From: Rhodospirillales bacterium
GTDB lineage: Bacteria; Pseudomonadota; Gammaproteobacteria; Steroidobacterales; Rariloculaceae
NCBI GenBank assembly: GCA_024640665.1
Contig: JAHEEO010000128.1
Span: 1 to 8,882 of the forward strand
Reading direction: 5' to 3'
Length of the DNA: 8,882 bases
Shown here: piece after piece, positions 1 to 5,420 of the stretch
How the letters are laid out: each line of letters opens with the position of its first letter
Position numbering within the stretch: position 1 is the stretch's first letter
Translations under genes and position numbers: made by a program
The notes under the pieces: generated by a model
Seen by the model: only the letters and a program-made list of their open reading frames with translations
What the model was told of the DNA's origin: nothing
Database searches by the model: none

Positions 1-179
1 AATTGACTACGACGGTAAATGTCCTGCAAACCGGAAGCTTGACGTCCACCTTGCTCGACATACTTGATCAACAAGGCTTGGCGCTGCTCTTCAGCTGAGG
101 AAGCCTCGCTCCATCGGCCCTCGGCCACAAACGCCTCTACCTGATCGGTAAGCTCCAAGATTGTCGCAAGGTTCGTCAC
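1..179 (-). CDS. fliT: FliT-like flagellar chaperone, N-terminal part (cut by window edge)
   Basis: An open frame of 59 codons with no stop runs off the left edge. It starts at a GTG (179-177) that overlaps the fliS stop in the arrangement GTGA, and a G-rich Shine-Dalgarno (AGGGGG, 189-184) lies four bases upstream. The visible protein begins MTNLATILELTDQVEAF and continues with a helix containing EEQRQALL, a pattern common in short helical FliT-type proteins. FliT proteins are small cytoplasmic chaperones that bind the filament cap FliD and, in enterics, also the FlhDC regulator and the export ATPase complex. Position directly after fliD and fliS supports the call; the sequence match alone is modest because the family is poorly conserved. 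Expression is probably translationally coupled to fliS. It could instead be another small helical flagellar protein found at this position in gammaproteobacteria. Confidence 0.68.
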   Translation of the reverse strand, partial: MTNLATILELTDQVEAFVAEGRWSEASSAEEQRQALLIKYVEQGGRQASGLQDIYRRSQ

Positions 180-601
180 TGCGCCCCCTGAGCCGCAATG
201 ATGGATTCAGATTGATGCAACACTTCGTCCCACGCTTCTTTGACTTCTTTCATTAGGCCAGACACTTCATCAAGCACGTCGGAATCGTCGTTAGCATTTG
301 CAACCAACAGACGACGCATCATGTATTCGTAAAGGCCGGCTAAGTTTCTTGCGATATCGCCGCCTTCAGCGTCATCTAGCGATGCCAGCAGTCCATCTAT
401 CAATTGAATGGCGCGCCCGATTTGCTCGCCCTTGCTACTGATCTCACCGCGGGCGATATGACCTCGGGCCTTTGCCACCCGATCCTGAACGCCTTGCATC
501 ATGAGTTGCACGAGCCGCAGTTTGTCTGCCGCCGAAACGGCGCTGTAGTTGCCGATGGATTGATACTGGCCGACGGCGTGTCCTTGACTGGGTATGCTCA
601 C
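176..601 (-). CDS. fliS: Flagellin export chaperone FliS
   Basis: This is a complete 141-residue protein, close to the usual FliS length (about 130-140). FliS is a cytoplasmic helical-bundle chaperone that binds the C-terminal D0 region of flagellin, prevents premature polymerisation and delivers it to the FlhA export gate. Family hallmarks seen here are an early Tyr-containing segment (residues 11-19, GQYQSIGNY), a helix with LRLVQLMMQGV (28-38), and the highly conserved NLAGLYEYMMRRLLVAN stretch (86-102). A C-terminal helix EVKEAWDEVL (119-128) follows. The start is GTG (601-599), five bases after the fliD stop, with a weak GGA about eight bases upstream inside the end of fliD, so coupling to fliD translation is likely. 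The stop overlaps the GTG of the next gene. It belongs to the fliD-fliS-fliT unit behind the sigma-54 promoter at 2005-2020. Confidence 0.97.
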   Translation of the reverse strand: MSIPSQGHAVGQYQSIGNYSAVSAADKLRLVQLMMQGVQDRVAKARGHIARGEISSKGEQIGRAIQLIDGLLASLDDAEGGDIARNLAGLYEYMMRRLLVANANDDSDVLDEVSGLMKEVKEAWDEVLHQSESIIAAQGAQ

Positions 602-606
602 TTTGA

Positions 607-1962
607 TTATCCAAGTTGTTGAGCCAAATACTGGCTCGTTGTGTTGAGTTGAGAAATGAACAAGTCCATCGCATTGAACTGAAGCTCAAAGCGCCGACGA
701 ACCGATTCAAGGCGTTGGTCCAGGCGCTCTCTTGCACCGCCTAAATCATCTAAGCGACTGCGCAGTCGACCCTCACGGGATTCGATTTGCCCATCGCTGT
801 CCAGAAAAGTATCTACTCTGGCCAAGAGTTTGGTAGCTATTCCTCCATCTTCAGAGAACAGTCTTCCTAATCCGTCGAAGTCCGTCGCGAAGGCATCGTT
901 CAAGCGCTCGGCATCGATCTCCAAATTGCCCGCGGAAGTGGTCACGATGCCAATTTCCGCCAACGTATTGAACGGCAGTGATGCATCATTGACTACGGCA
1001 CTGAGTTCACGACGCAAGGCATCCTGGATGCCACGCGTAAGAGAATCGCCCAGTAAAGCGCCGCTGAGGCCCTTCTCCGCATCGAACTCGGTTTCCTTTC
1101 TGATAGTTCCAGCTAAAGCGTTGTAAGCACCGACAAAGCTGCCCAGAATATCTCTGCTTGCCTGTTGATTCAGTGAGACCTCGAACGTAAATGTATTGCC
1201 GGGCTCTGCTTCCAACAATTCCAGCGTCACGTCATCAATTGCACCGATGACCGAATTGTTGGCACTGGTTACATCAAAGCCATCAATCTTGATGGCTGCA
1301 TCACTGGCAGCGGCAATCTCCGTATACGTACCCGGGGTCCCAATGCTGTAGTCCAACACTGCCAAACCACCGTCACCACCGGAGCTGACCACTGAAAACG
1401 ATTTTGCCGAGCCCGAATCGGAGCCCGTCAATATCAAGCGCGCGCCATCCACCGCATTGACAATGCTGGCGACAACGCCTGGATTTGTATCTGCACCATT
1501 TATGGCATCGCGAATATCTGCGAGCGTATTGAGTTCTTGGCTAATGTCTATTACGACTGCTTCGCCATCAGCTGTTATCGTCAAACTTCCGTAACCTAGT
1601 GGCGTGGCCGAGTCTGCGAATGATTGCGAGGCAATTTTTTGCCTCTCGGCAAGCGCCAAGACTTCGACGCTGTATGAGGCAGGTGCCGCACTGCTGCCCG
1701 CCGTGACCGCCAACAAGCCTTCGTCACTGACACTTGCCTGACGCTGTTGAAATTTCTTCAGATCACCAAGCGTTTCAAGCACATCTTTGAACTCCGCCAA
1801 GGCTGCCTTGACCTTGCCAACCGATGATATTTCGCGATTGACACGTGCTTCCGCCAGATTGAGCCGCTCTGTCGGTGCCTGTCTTTCAGCTGCGACTAAT
1901 TGGTCGACTAGCGACTTTATGTCCAGGCCTGAGCCAAGTCCCGCTGCTGTAAGTGGTTCCAA
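607..1962 (-). CDS. fliD: Filament cap protein FliD (HAP2), TTG start
   Basis: This 451-residue protein matches FliD, which is exported and forms the cap at the filament tip where it folds incoming flagellin. The N-terminal FliD domain covers roughly residues 5-105, with the signature GLGSGLDIKSLVDQLV near its start. A flagellin hook-IN type segment lies at about 122-180. The C-terminal FliD domain covers about 222-440 and ends in a long helix with SVRRRFELQFNAMDLFISQLN, followed by a tail (YLAQQLG). The start has to be TTG (1962-1960): an in-frame TAG lies at 1983-1981, and no ATG or GTG occurs between it and the conserved GLGSGLDI motif. A CAGGG Shine-Dalgarno (1976-1972) sits nine bases upstream. 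It is the first gene of a unit transcribed from the sigma-54 promoter at 2005-2020 and is followed after five bases by fliS. Length is within the family range. Confidence 0.97.
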   Translation of the reverse strand: MEPLTAAGLGSGLDIKSLVDQLVAAERQAPTERLNLAEARVNREISSVGKVKAALAEFKDVLETLGDLKKFQQRQASVSDEGLLAVTAGSSAAPASYSVEVLALAERQKIASQSFADSATPLGYGSLTITADGEAVVIDISQELNTLADIRDAINGADTNPGVVASIVNAVDGARLILTGSDSGSAKSFSVVSSGGDGGLAVLDYSIGTPGTYTEIAAASDAAIKIDGFDVTSANNSVIGAIDDVTLELLEAEPGNTFTFEVSLNQQASRDILGSFVGAYNALAGTIRKETEFDAEKGLSGALLGDSLTRGIQDALRRELSAVVNDASLPFNTLAEIGIVTTSAGNLEIDAERLNDAFATDFDGLGRLFSEDGGIATKLLARVDTFLDSDGQIESREGRLRSRLDDLGGARERLDQRLESVRRRFELQFNAMDLFISQLNTTSQYLAQQLG

Positions 1963-2004
1963 TCTGTTAAACCCTGTTTGCTAAATGCTGCTGATGAACT
2001 GCTA

Positions 2005-2020
2005 AGCAAATGCCGTGCCA
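2005..2020 (-). promoter_or_regulatory. Sigma-54 (RpoN) promoter for fliD-fliS-fliT
   Basis: Read on the minus strand, the sequence is TGGCACG (2020-2014), GCAT, TTGCT (2009-2005). This matches the sigma-54 consensus TGGCACG-N4-TTGCW at every fixed position, with the essential GG (2019-2018) and GC (2007-2006) exactly ten bases apart. It begins on the base right after the flaG stop codon and would start transcription near 1994, giving fliD a leader of about 30 bases. Sigma-54 promoters need an enhancer-binding activator. In Pseudomonas- and Vibrio-type flagellar systems this is FleQ/FlrA or FleR/FlrC; which applies here is inference, and no activator site was identified. Confidence 0.92.
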
Positions 2021-2389
2021 TCAAGCCTGTTTGTCCACGAGTCGTAGATCGCCGCTGCGCCGCAGAGCGTCGGCAACCTGCAGAAACTCTTCTGATGGAA
2101 TCTGGCGAATAACCTCGCCGCTATTGGGGTTCAGCACAGTAACGACCGTTCGGCCGCTGGATTGATCCACACGAAAACTCAGTCCGCGTGCATTACTATT
2201 GATGAATTCAGCAAGCTGCTCAACCGTCTTTTGAAGATCAATTGGCACCGGTGGCGGCGGTTCAACCGGCGCCTTCTTGCCGACGACCGGCGTGTCCTTG
2301 CCAGGCTCAAGTACCGCAGATTTAGCTGCAGGTACTTTCGAATTGGTTTTGTCGATTGGGGAGACGACGTTATTGACGTTAGTGACCAT
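2021..2389 (-). CDS. flaG: FlaG family flagellar protein
   Basis: This 122-residue protein carries a FlaG domain at about residues 50-118. The diagnostic core is LSFRVDQSSGRTVVTVLNP followed by SGEVIRQIPSEEFLQVAD (residues 70-107). The first 50 residues are a low-complexity, Lys/Pro-rich linker ending in PPPPVP, which is variable in the family. FlaG is found beside fliC/fliD in many polar flagellates. In Pseudomonas and Vibrio it affects filament length, but its molecular role is not settled. The ATG start (2389-2387) has only a G-rich Shine-Dalgarno (GCGGGG, 2403-2398), and that stretch can pair with an upstream CCCGCT. No convincing promoter is visible in the 116 bases after fliC, so flaG is probably expressed by read-through from fliC. 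Its stop touches the sigma-54 promoter of fliD. Confidence 0.95.
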   Translation of the reverse strand: MVTNVNNVVSPIDKTNSKVPAAKSAVLEPGKDTPVVGKKAPVEPPPPVPIDLQKTVEQLAEFINSNARGLSFRVDQSSGRTVVTVLNPNSGEVIRQIPSEEFLQVADALRRSGDLRLVDKQA

Positions 2390-2398
2390 CTATTCGGC

Positions 2399-2451
2399 CC
2401 CGCTGTGCGCTTGTGCTACGTAGATCCTTCTACAGGCTTCTCAGGAGCGGG
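2399..2451 (-). promoter_or_regulatory. Possible RNA stem covering the flaG ribosome binding site
   Basis: In the transcript, CCCGCT (2451-2446) can pair perfectly with AGCGGG (2404-2399), which contains the only G-rich Shine-Dalgarno candidate for flaG. The intervening loop holds a smaller hairpin, GTAGA/TCTAC (2433-2429 with 2424-2420) with loop AGGA. If formed, the outer stem would restrict flaG translation. Base pairing is seen in the sequence; function is inference. Confidence 0.35.
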
Positions 2452-2453
2452 TT

Positions 2454-2483
2454 GGAGGTGAGCGGCCGAAGCCACTCACCTCC
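2454..2483 (-). terminator. Strong cUUCGg stem-loop after fliC (terminator or 3'-end stabiliser)
   Basis: On the minus strand GGAGGTGAGTGGC pairs with GCCGCTCACCTCC around a TTCG loop. This gives a 13-bp stem with a single G-U wobble (2474 with 2463) and the exceptionally stable cUUCGg tetraloop. In plus-strand RNA the wobble becomes a C-A mismatch, so the fold is best in the fliC transcript. No T-tract follows (AACCCGCTCC comes next), so this is not a classical intrinsic terminator. It may act as a partial terminator that reduces flaG transcription, or protect the 3' end of fliC mRNA. Confidence 0.7.
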
Positions 2484-2490
2484 CCCGACT

Positions 2491-2510
2491 GGTAAGCCCC
2501 AATACTTACC
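2491..2510 (-). other. Small stem-loop spanning the fliC stop codon
   Basis: GGTAAG (2510-2505, which includes the TAA stop of fliC) pairs with CTTACC (2496-2491) around an eight-base loop. It lies seven bases upstream of the large UUCG hairpin, giving two stem-loops in tandem at the end of the flagellin message. A role in mRNA decay or attenuation is possible; only the pairing is seen. Confidence 0.45.
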
Positions 2511-3972
2511 GCAACAGCCCCAGAACAGTCTGCGGTACGGCATTGGCCTGAGCCAATATCGCAACACCGGCCTGCTGCAGGATCTGTGCTTTTGTCAACT
2601 TGGCGGTCTCAGCCGCGAAGTCGGCATCTTCGATTCGACTACGTGAAGCCTGCAGATTTTCGGAGATCGTCTGCAAGTTAACGATTGTCGACTCAAAACG
2701 CTGCTGAACAGCACCGAACTGACTGCGAACGCTGCTCACTGCCTGCAAGGCCGAATCGACACGCAGGATCGTGTTCTCTGCATTCGCAACCGACGTCACG
2801 TTGACCGTTGATAGTGTGCTCGAATCAACCGCAATGGCCTGCGCATCGGTGAAACCTGCTTGCGCTTCATCTGCACCACCGAGCGTGATGATTTCCGATG
2901 CGGCTAGAGTGATCGTTCCACCGAAGCTGGCGGCCACTTCGGCGCCTGTGCCCGTAAATACAGCGGCTGCACCGGCATTGTCGAGATTATCTGCATCGGT
3001 GATACCGTCTGCACCGTCCTTGGTCTGAGCGACGTCGATGTCACGACCGTCCGAAGCCGAAAGCGTCAAGACGCCACCGGCGAACGTTGCGCGCACACCA
3101 GTTGTTGATGCCTGCAGATTGATCTGCCCGGCGACATCGCCACCGGTAAGATTCGTTGCAGTTCCATCATGGCCGGCATAGATCGCAGTGCCATTGATGC
3201 TCAAGCTATAACCAGTCGATAACGTAATAGCCGTAAAATCCAAATCCTGCGAGTTAGTTGCCGTAGCCGTAAGCCCGGAGACGCCAGCAGAGTTGATAGC
3301 TGTCGCTTTGGCAAACGCACTCTCAGCACTTTGACCGTCAGAACCACCGGCAACGCTTGCACCAACCGACACAACTTCATTCTGGCCGACTTGAATCGTC
3401 AAGCCGCCTTCAGATATAGCGGTATTGGTGACTTGCGTGCCTGTTGCCCGTGCAATCTGGCCAACCTGTGTAGCGCCCAAACCGGTGCTAAAGTTCACCG
3501 AAATGGTCTCGCCGACATTGGCACCCGTCTGGAAAGCAGACGAGCCAAAACTGCCGTCGAGAATTTTCTTGCCGTTAAACGACGTCTGCGAAGAAATACG
3601 CTCTATATCTTCCAGACGCTCCTGCACTTCCGCATCCAGGGCTAAGCGGTCGGACGCAGAGTTGGTGGCATTCGCCGACTGCACGGCAAGCTCACGAATA
3701 CGCTGCAGGTTATTGGTCACTTCTCCTAGCGCAGCCTCACCGGTTTGCGCAAGGGAAATACCGTCATTCGCGTTACGAACGGCCTGGTTAAGGCCACGGA
3801 TCTGTGTCGTGAATCGGGTAGCAATCGCGAGACCAGCAGCATCATCTTTGGCGCTATTAATGCGCAAACCGGATGACAGACGCTGGAGCGATTGGGCCAA
3901 CATACCCTGCGAAGAATCAAGATTCCGCTGGGCATTCAACGACATCACATTAGTATTGATGATGGCTGGCAT
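2506..3972 (-). CDS. fliC: Flagellin FliC
   Basis: This 488-residue flagellin is the filament subunit, exported by the flagellar type III system and polymerised under the FliD cap. The conserved N-terminal D0/D1 region covers residues 1-170 (MPAIINTNVMSLNAQRNL; LQRIRELAVQSAN at 89-101, the region recognised by TLR5 in Salmonella flagellin). The conserved C-terminal D1/D0 region covers about 394-488 (RIEDADFAAETAKLTKAQIL at 446-465, ending in VLGLLR). The surface-exposed middle (about 171-393) is Ala/Thr/Gly/Ser-rich and holds two hook-IN type segments (about 219-245 and 277-312). The ATG at 3972-3970 is preferred: it gives the invariant MPAIINTN start and has an AGGAG Shine-Dalgarno (3987-3983). 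A TTG at 4020 would add 16 unrelated residues. A sigma-28 promoter lies upstream and FliS, FliD and FlaG are encoded downstream. It is the only flagellin in the window. Confidence 0.98.
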   Translation of the reverse strand: MPAIINTNVMSLNAQRNLDSSQGMLAQSLQRLSSGLRINSAKDDAAGLAIATRFTTQIRGLNQAVRNANDGISLAQTGEAALGEVTNNLQRIRELAVQSANATNSASDRLALDAEVQERLEDIERISSQTSFNGKKILDGSFGSSAFQTGANVGETISVNFSTGLGATQVGQIARATGTQVTNTAISEGGLTIQVGQNEVVSVGASVAGGSDGQSAESAFAKATAINSAGVSGLTATATNSQDLDFTAITLSTGYSLSINGTAIYAGHDGTATNLTGGDVAGQINLQASTTGVRATFAGGVLTLSASDGRDIDVAQTKDGADGITDADNLDNAGAAAVFTGTGAEVAASFGGTITLAASEIITLGGADEAQAGFTDAQAIAVDSSTLSTVNVTSVANAENTILRVDSALQAVSSVRSQFGAVQQRFESTIVNLQTISENLQASRSRIEDADFAAETAKLTKAQILQQAGVAILAQANAVPQTVLGLLR

Positions 3973-3982
3973 TTTTCTAAAA

Positions 3983-3987
3983 CTCCT
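3983..3987 (-). promoter_or_regulatory. Strong Shine-Dalgarno of fliC
   Basis: AGGAG in the transcript lies ten bases before the ATG at 3972, separated by an A/T-rich spacer (TTTTAGAAAA). It decides the fliC start and fits the high expression expected for flagellin. The stem-loop at 3994-4020 ends six bases upstream, leaving this site unpaired. Confidence 0.9.
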
Positions 3988-3993
3988 AAGTAC

Positions 3994-4020
3994 TTGTCTG
4001 ATTAACACCCGGACAGACAA
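3994..4020 (-). other. Stem-loop in the fliC leader, next to the ribosome binding site
   Basis: TTGTCTG (4020-4014) pairs perfectly with CAGACAA (4000-3994) around a 13-base loop containing GGGTGTTAAT. It lies in the untranslated leader between the sigma-28 promoter and the Shine-Dalgarno of fliC. It could stabilise the message or serve a post-transcriptional regulator; only the complementarity is seen. Confidence 0.5.
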
Positions 4021-4044
4021 CGCGCTTGGTCTCGGCCCGGAGCT

Positions 4045-4070
4045 TCGAAGACGCTCACTGCGTGCTTCGA
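4045..4070 (-). other. Stem-loop in the 5' part of the fliC leader
   Basis: TCGAAG-C-ACGC (4070-4060) pairs with GCGT-CTTCGA (4054-4045). This is ten base pairs with one bulged C and the loop AGTGA. It would lie about ten bases from the expected transcription start, a position typical of 5' hairpins that protect a long-lived mRNA. The function is inferred. Confidence 0.5.
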
Positions 4071-4086
4071 TCTACTTGCAGGGGTG

Positions 4087-4113
4087 TTATCGGCAAGGCC
4101 TGCGGCTGCTTGA
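4087..4113 (-). promoter_or_regulatory. Sigma-28 (FliA) promoter of fliC
   Basis: On the minus strand TCAAG (4113-4109) is followed by the full -10 element GCCGATAA (4094-4087), with exactly 15 bases between TCAA and GCCGATAA. This is the Pseudomonas-type sigma-28 pattern (TCAAG, GCCGATA) at the correct spacing. Transcription should start near 4079, giving a leader of roughly 107 bases. Flagellin would therefore be made only after hook completion and export of the anti-sigma factor FlgM, as known for this class of promoter. Confidence 0.93.
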
Positions 4114-4197
4114 CGTCAAAACTGTGACTGAAGTCGAAGAAATGGAAAAGGCGGCAAGGTTTTTCCGACAAGCGGCAAAAAACGGCCAACTGAGGCG

Positions 4198-4218
4198 GCG
4201 CGACTCTTAACGTCGCGC
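4198..4218 (-). terminator. Stem-loop after flgL, possible weak terminator
   Basis: GCGCGAC (4218-4212) pairs perfectly with GTCGCGC (4204-4198) around the loop GTTAAGA, six bases after the flgL stop. A run of six T (4182-4177) follows only 15 bases later, too far for an efficient intrinsic terminator. It probably marks the end of the flgL transcript, but termination may be partial. Confidence 0.45.
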
Positions 4219-4224
4219 GTCAGC

Positions 4225-5418
4225 TCATATGAGATCGAATAAGGACTGCCCTTGCAAACGGGCATAGCTTCGCTGCGCCGCTTCGAGCGCAATAGACTGC
4301 GCTTCGAGCTCGGAGATCAGCGACGCCAGATCTGTATCCTGCGTACGCGATAAGACGGATTGTATTTCTATCGAGACTCTATCGTTGGCTTCCTGCTGTT
4401 CATCGAGTACTGACAAACGCTGGCCCACATGACCGCGAACCTCGCTGATGTGATCCAACGCTCGGTCGAGATTAAGCAGCGCAGAGTTGGTATTCGACTG
4501 AAATTCGGCTTGCTGAGCATCCGTCAACACAGCGCTTCCAAGTGTGGATAGCAGAGCATCTACTGTCTGAAACACGCTCTGATAGCGACTCGGCTCGATC
4601 GTAAAGCTGTCGCCGGCAGCCGCAACACCTTCGAAGCTAACTGCAATGCCACTGAACTCGATTGAATCACCGCTTTCATACGCGCCACTCGCAACGAGCG
4701 TACCGGCCCCATCACGAACTTCATAAGTATCCGGCGCCGTAAAATTGATGACGTACTGTTGGTGATCCCAAGCGGAACCGTCAGTTACAGTAGTATTCGA
4801 ATAGAAGACCCCGCCTGCATTAGTGCCGGCGTGTAAAACGTTGAAAGTACCGTTGCCGCTGCGAATTCGGCCAAATACTTCAGCCCCGGAATCGCCTTCC
4901 TGAACAACGCGGCTCTCACTGATGCGCTGCGTTCGCACCCCTTGATCGCCGCTGTAGGCGACACCTCCCGCGGTGGCGGAAAACGGCCTCGTCTGAACGC
5001 TGTTGCCAGCAAATAGATAACGCCCTTCGCCGTCCTGGGAGTTTGCGGTTGCAAGCAAACCCTCACTTAATTCTTCGATTTCTGCAGCGATAAGCCGAAA
5101 CTCCACCTCGGTTCGCCCAGGCGCTCGAGCGTCGATCACTAAATCGCGTATTCGCTGCAAGGACCCGACAGTACTATTCAGTGCTTGTTCTTCGAGACTC
5201 AACCGGCCGCGTGCAAGACCTGAATTGGACTCGAAACCGTTCATCTGCTCGAGTGAGTTCTGCAACGCCACAATCTGGACGGCGGCAGCGGGATTGTCGC
5301 CGGCCGTGGACACCTTCTTGCCGCTTGCGACCTGCTGCTGCAACGAGGTCAGCCGCTCCTGCTGCCGAGCGAGACTCGCCAGGAACTGCAACTGCATTGA
5401 CCGACTGCCAACGCGCAT
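4225..5418 (-). CDS. flgL: Hook-filament junction protein FlgL (HAP3)
   Basis: This 397-residue protein is FlgL, which is exported and forms the ring between FlgK and the first flagellin. The flagellin-like N-terminal helices (about 1-140) carry LTSLQQQVASGKKVSTAGDN (23-42), the typical FlgL core, and EGRYLFAGN (131-139). The C-terminal flagellin-like helices (about 320-397) end in YARLQGQSLFDLI, as usual in FlgL. Between them, residues about 221-277 form a beta-rich module (YEVRDGAGTLVASGAYESG, then GDSFTIEPS) that closely resembles a segment of FlgK next door. The ATG at 5418-5416 follows the flgK stop by two bases, with a GGGG Shine-Dalgarno (5428-5425) inside the end of flgK, indicating coupling. 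It is the last gene of the flgI-J-K-L unit, although a candidate sigma-28 promoter inside flgK could add late expression. Confidence 0.97.
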   Translation of the reverse strand: MRVGSRSMQLQFLASLARQQERLTSLQQQVASGKKVSTAGDNPAAAVQIVALQNSLEQMNGFESNSGLARGRLSLEEQALNSTVGSLQRIRDLVIDARAPGRTEVEFRLIAAEIEELSEGLLATANSQDGEGRYLFAGNSVQTRPFSATAGGVAYSGDQGVRTQRISESRVVQEGDSGAEVFGRIRSGNGTFNVLHAGTNAGGVFYSNTTVTDGSAWDHQQYVINFTAPDTYEVRDGAGTLVASGAYESGDSIEFSGIAVSFEGVAAAGDSFTIEPSRYQSVFQTVDALLSTLGSAVLTDAQQAEFQSNTNSALLNLDRALDHISEVRGHVGQRLSVLDEQQEANDRVSIEIQSVLSRTQDTDLASLISELEAQSIALEAAQRSYARLQGQSLFDLI

Positions 5419-5420
5419 GA

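Noticed and set aside
444..737. 97-codon minus-strand frame across the fliD-fliS junction
   Set aside because: It is an out-of-frame shadow of the two well-conserved genes with no family resemblance.
2391..2398. GCCGAATA just before flaG, similar to a sigma-28 -10 element
   Set aside because: It has an inserted A compared with GCCGATA, no -35 partner, and would give a transcript starting inside flaG.
3973..4020. Upstream extension of fliC to a TTG at 4020 (16 extra residues)
   Set aside because: Flagellins begin MPAIINTN-like, an AGGAG site fits the ATG at 3972, and the extension is leader sequence that forms a hairpin.
4175..4187. Sigma-54-like GG...GC in the flgL-fliC gap
   Set aside because: The GG and GC are nine, not ten, bases apart, and the rest of the consensus (TGGCACG / TTGC) is not met.
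3425..4210. 261-codon open frame on the plus strand opposite fliC and its leader
   Set aside because: It lies antisense to the conserved flagellin N-terminus, has no recognisable domain, and its openness follows from fliC codon structure. No credible plus-strand promoter was seen.
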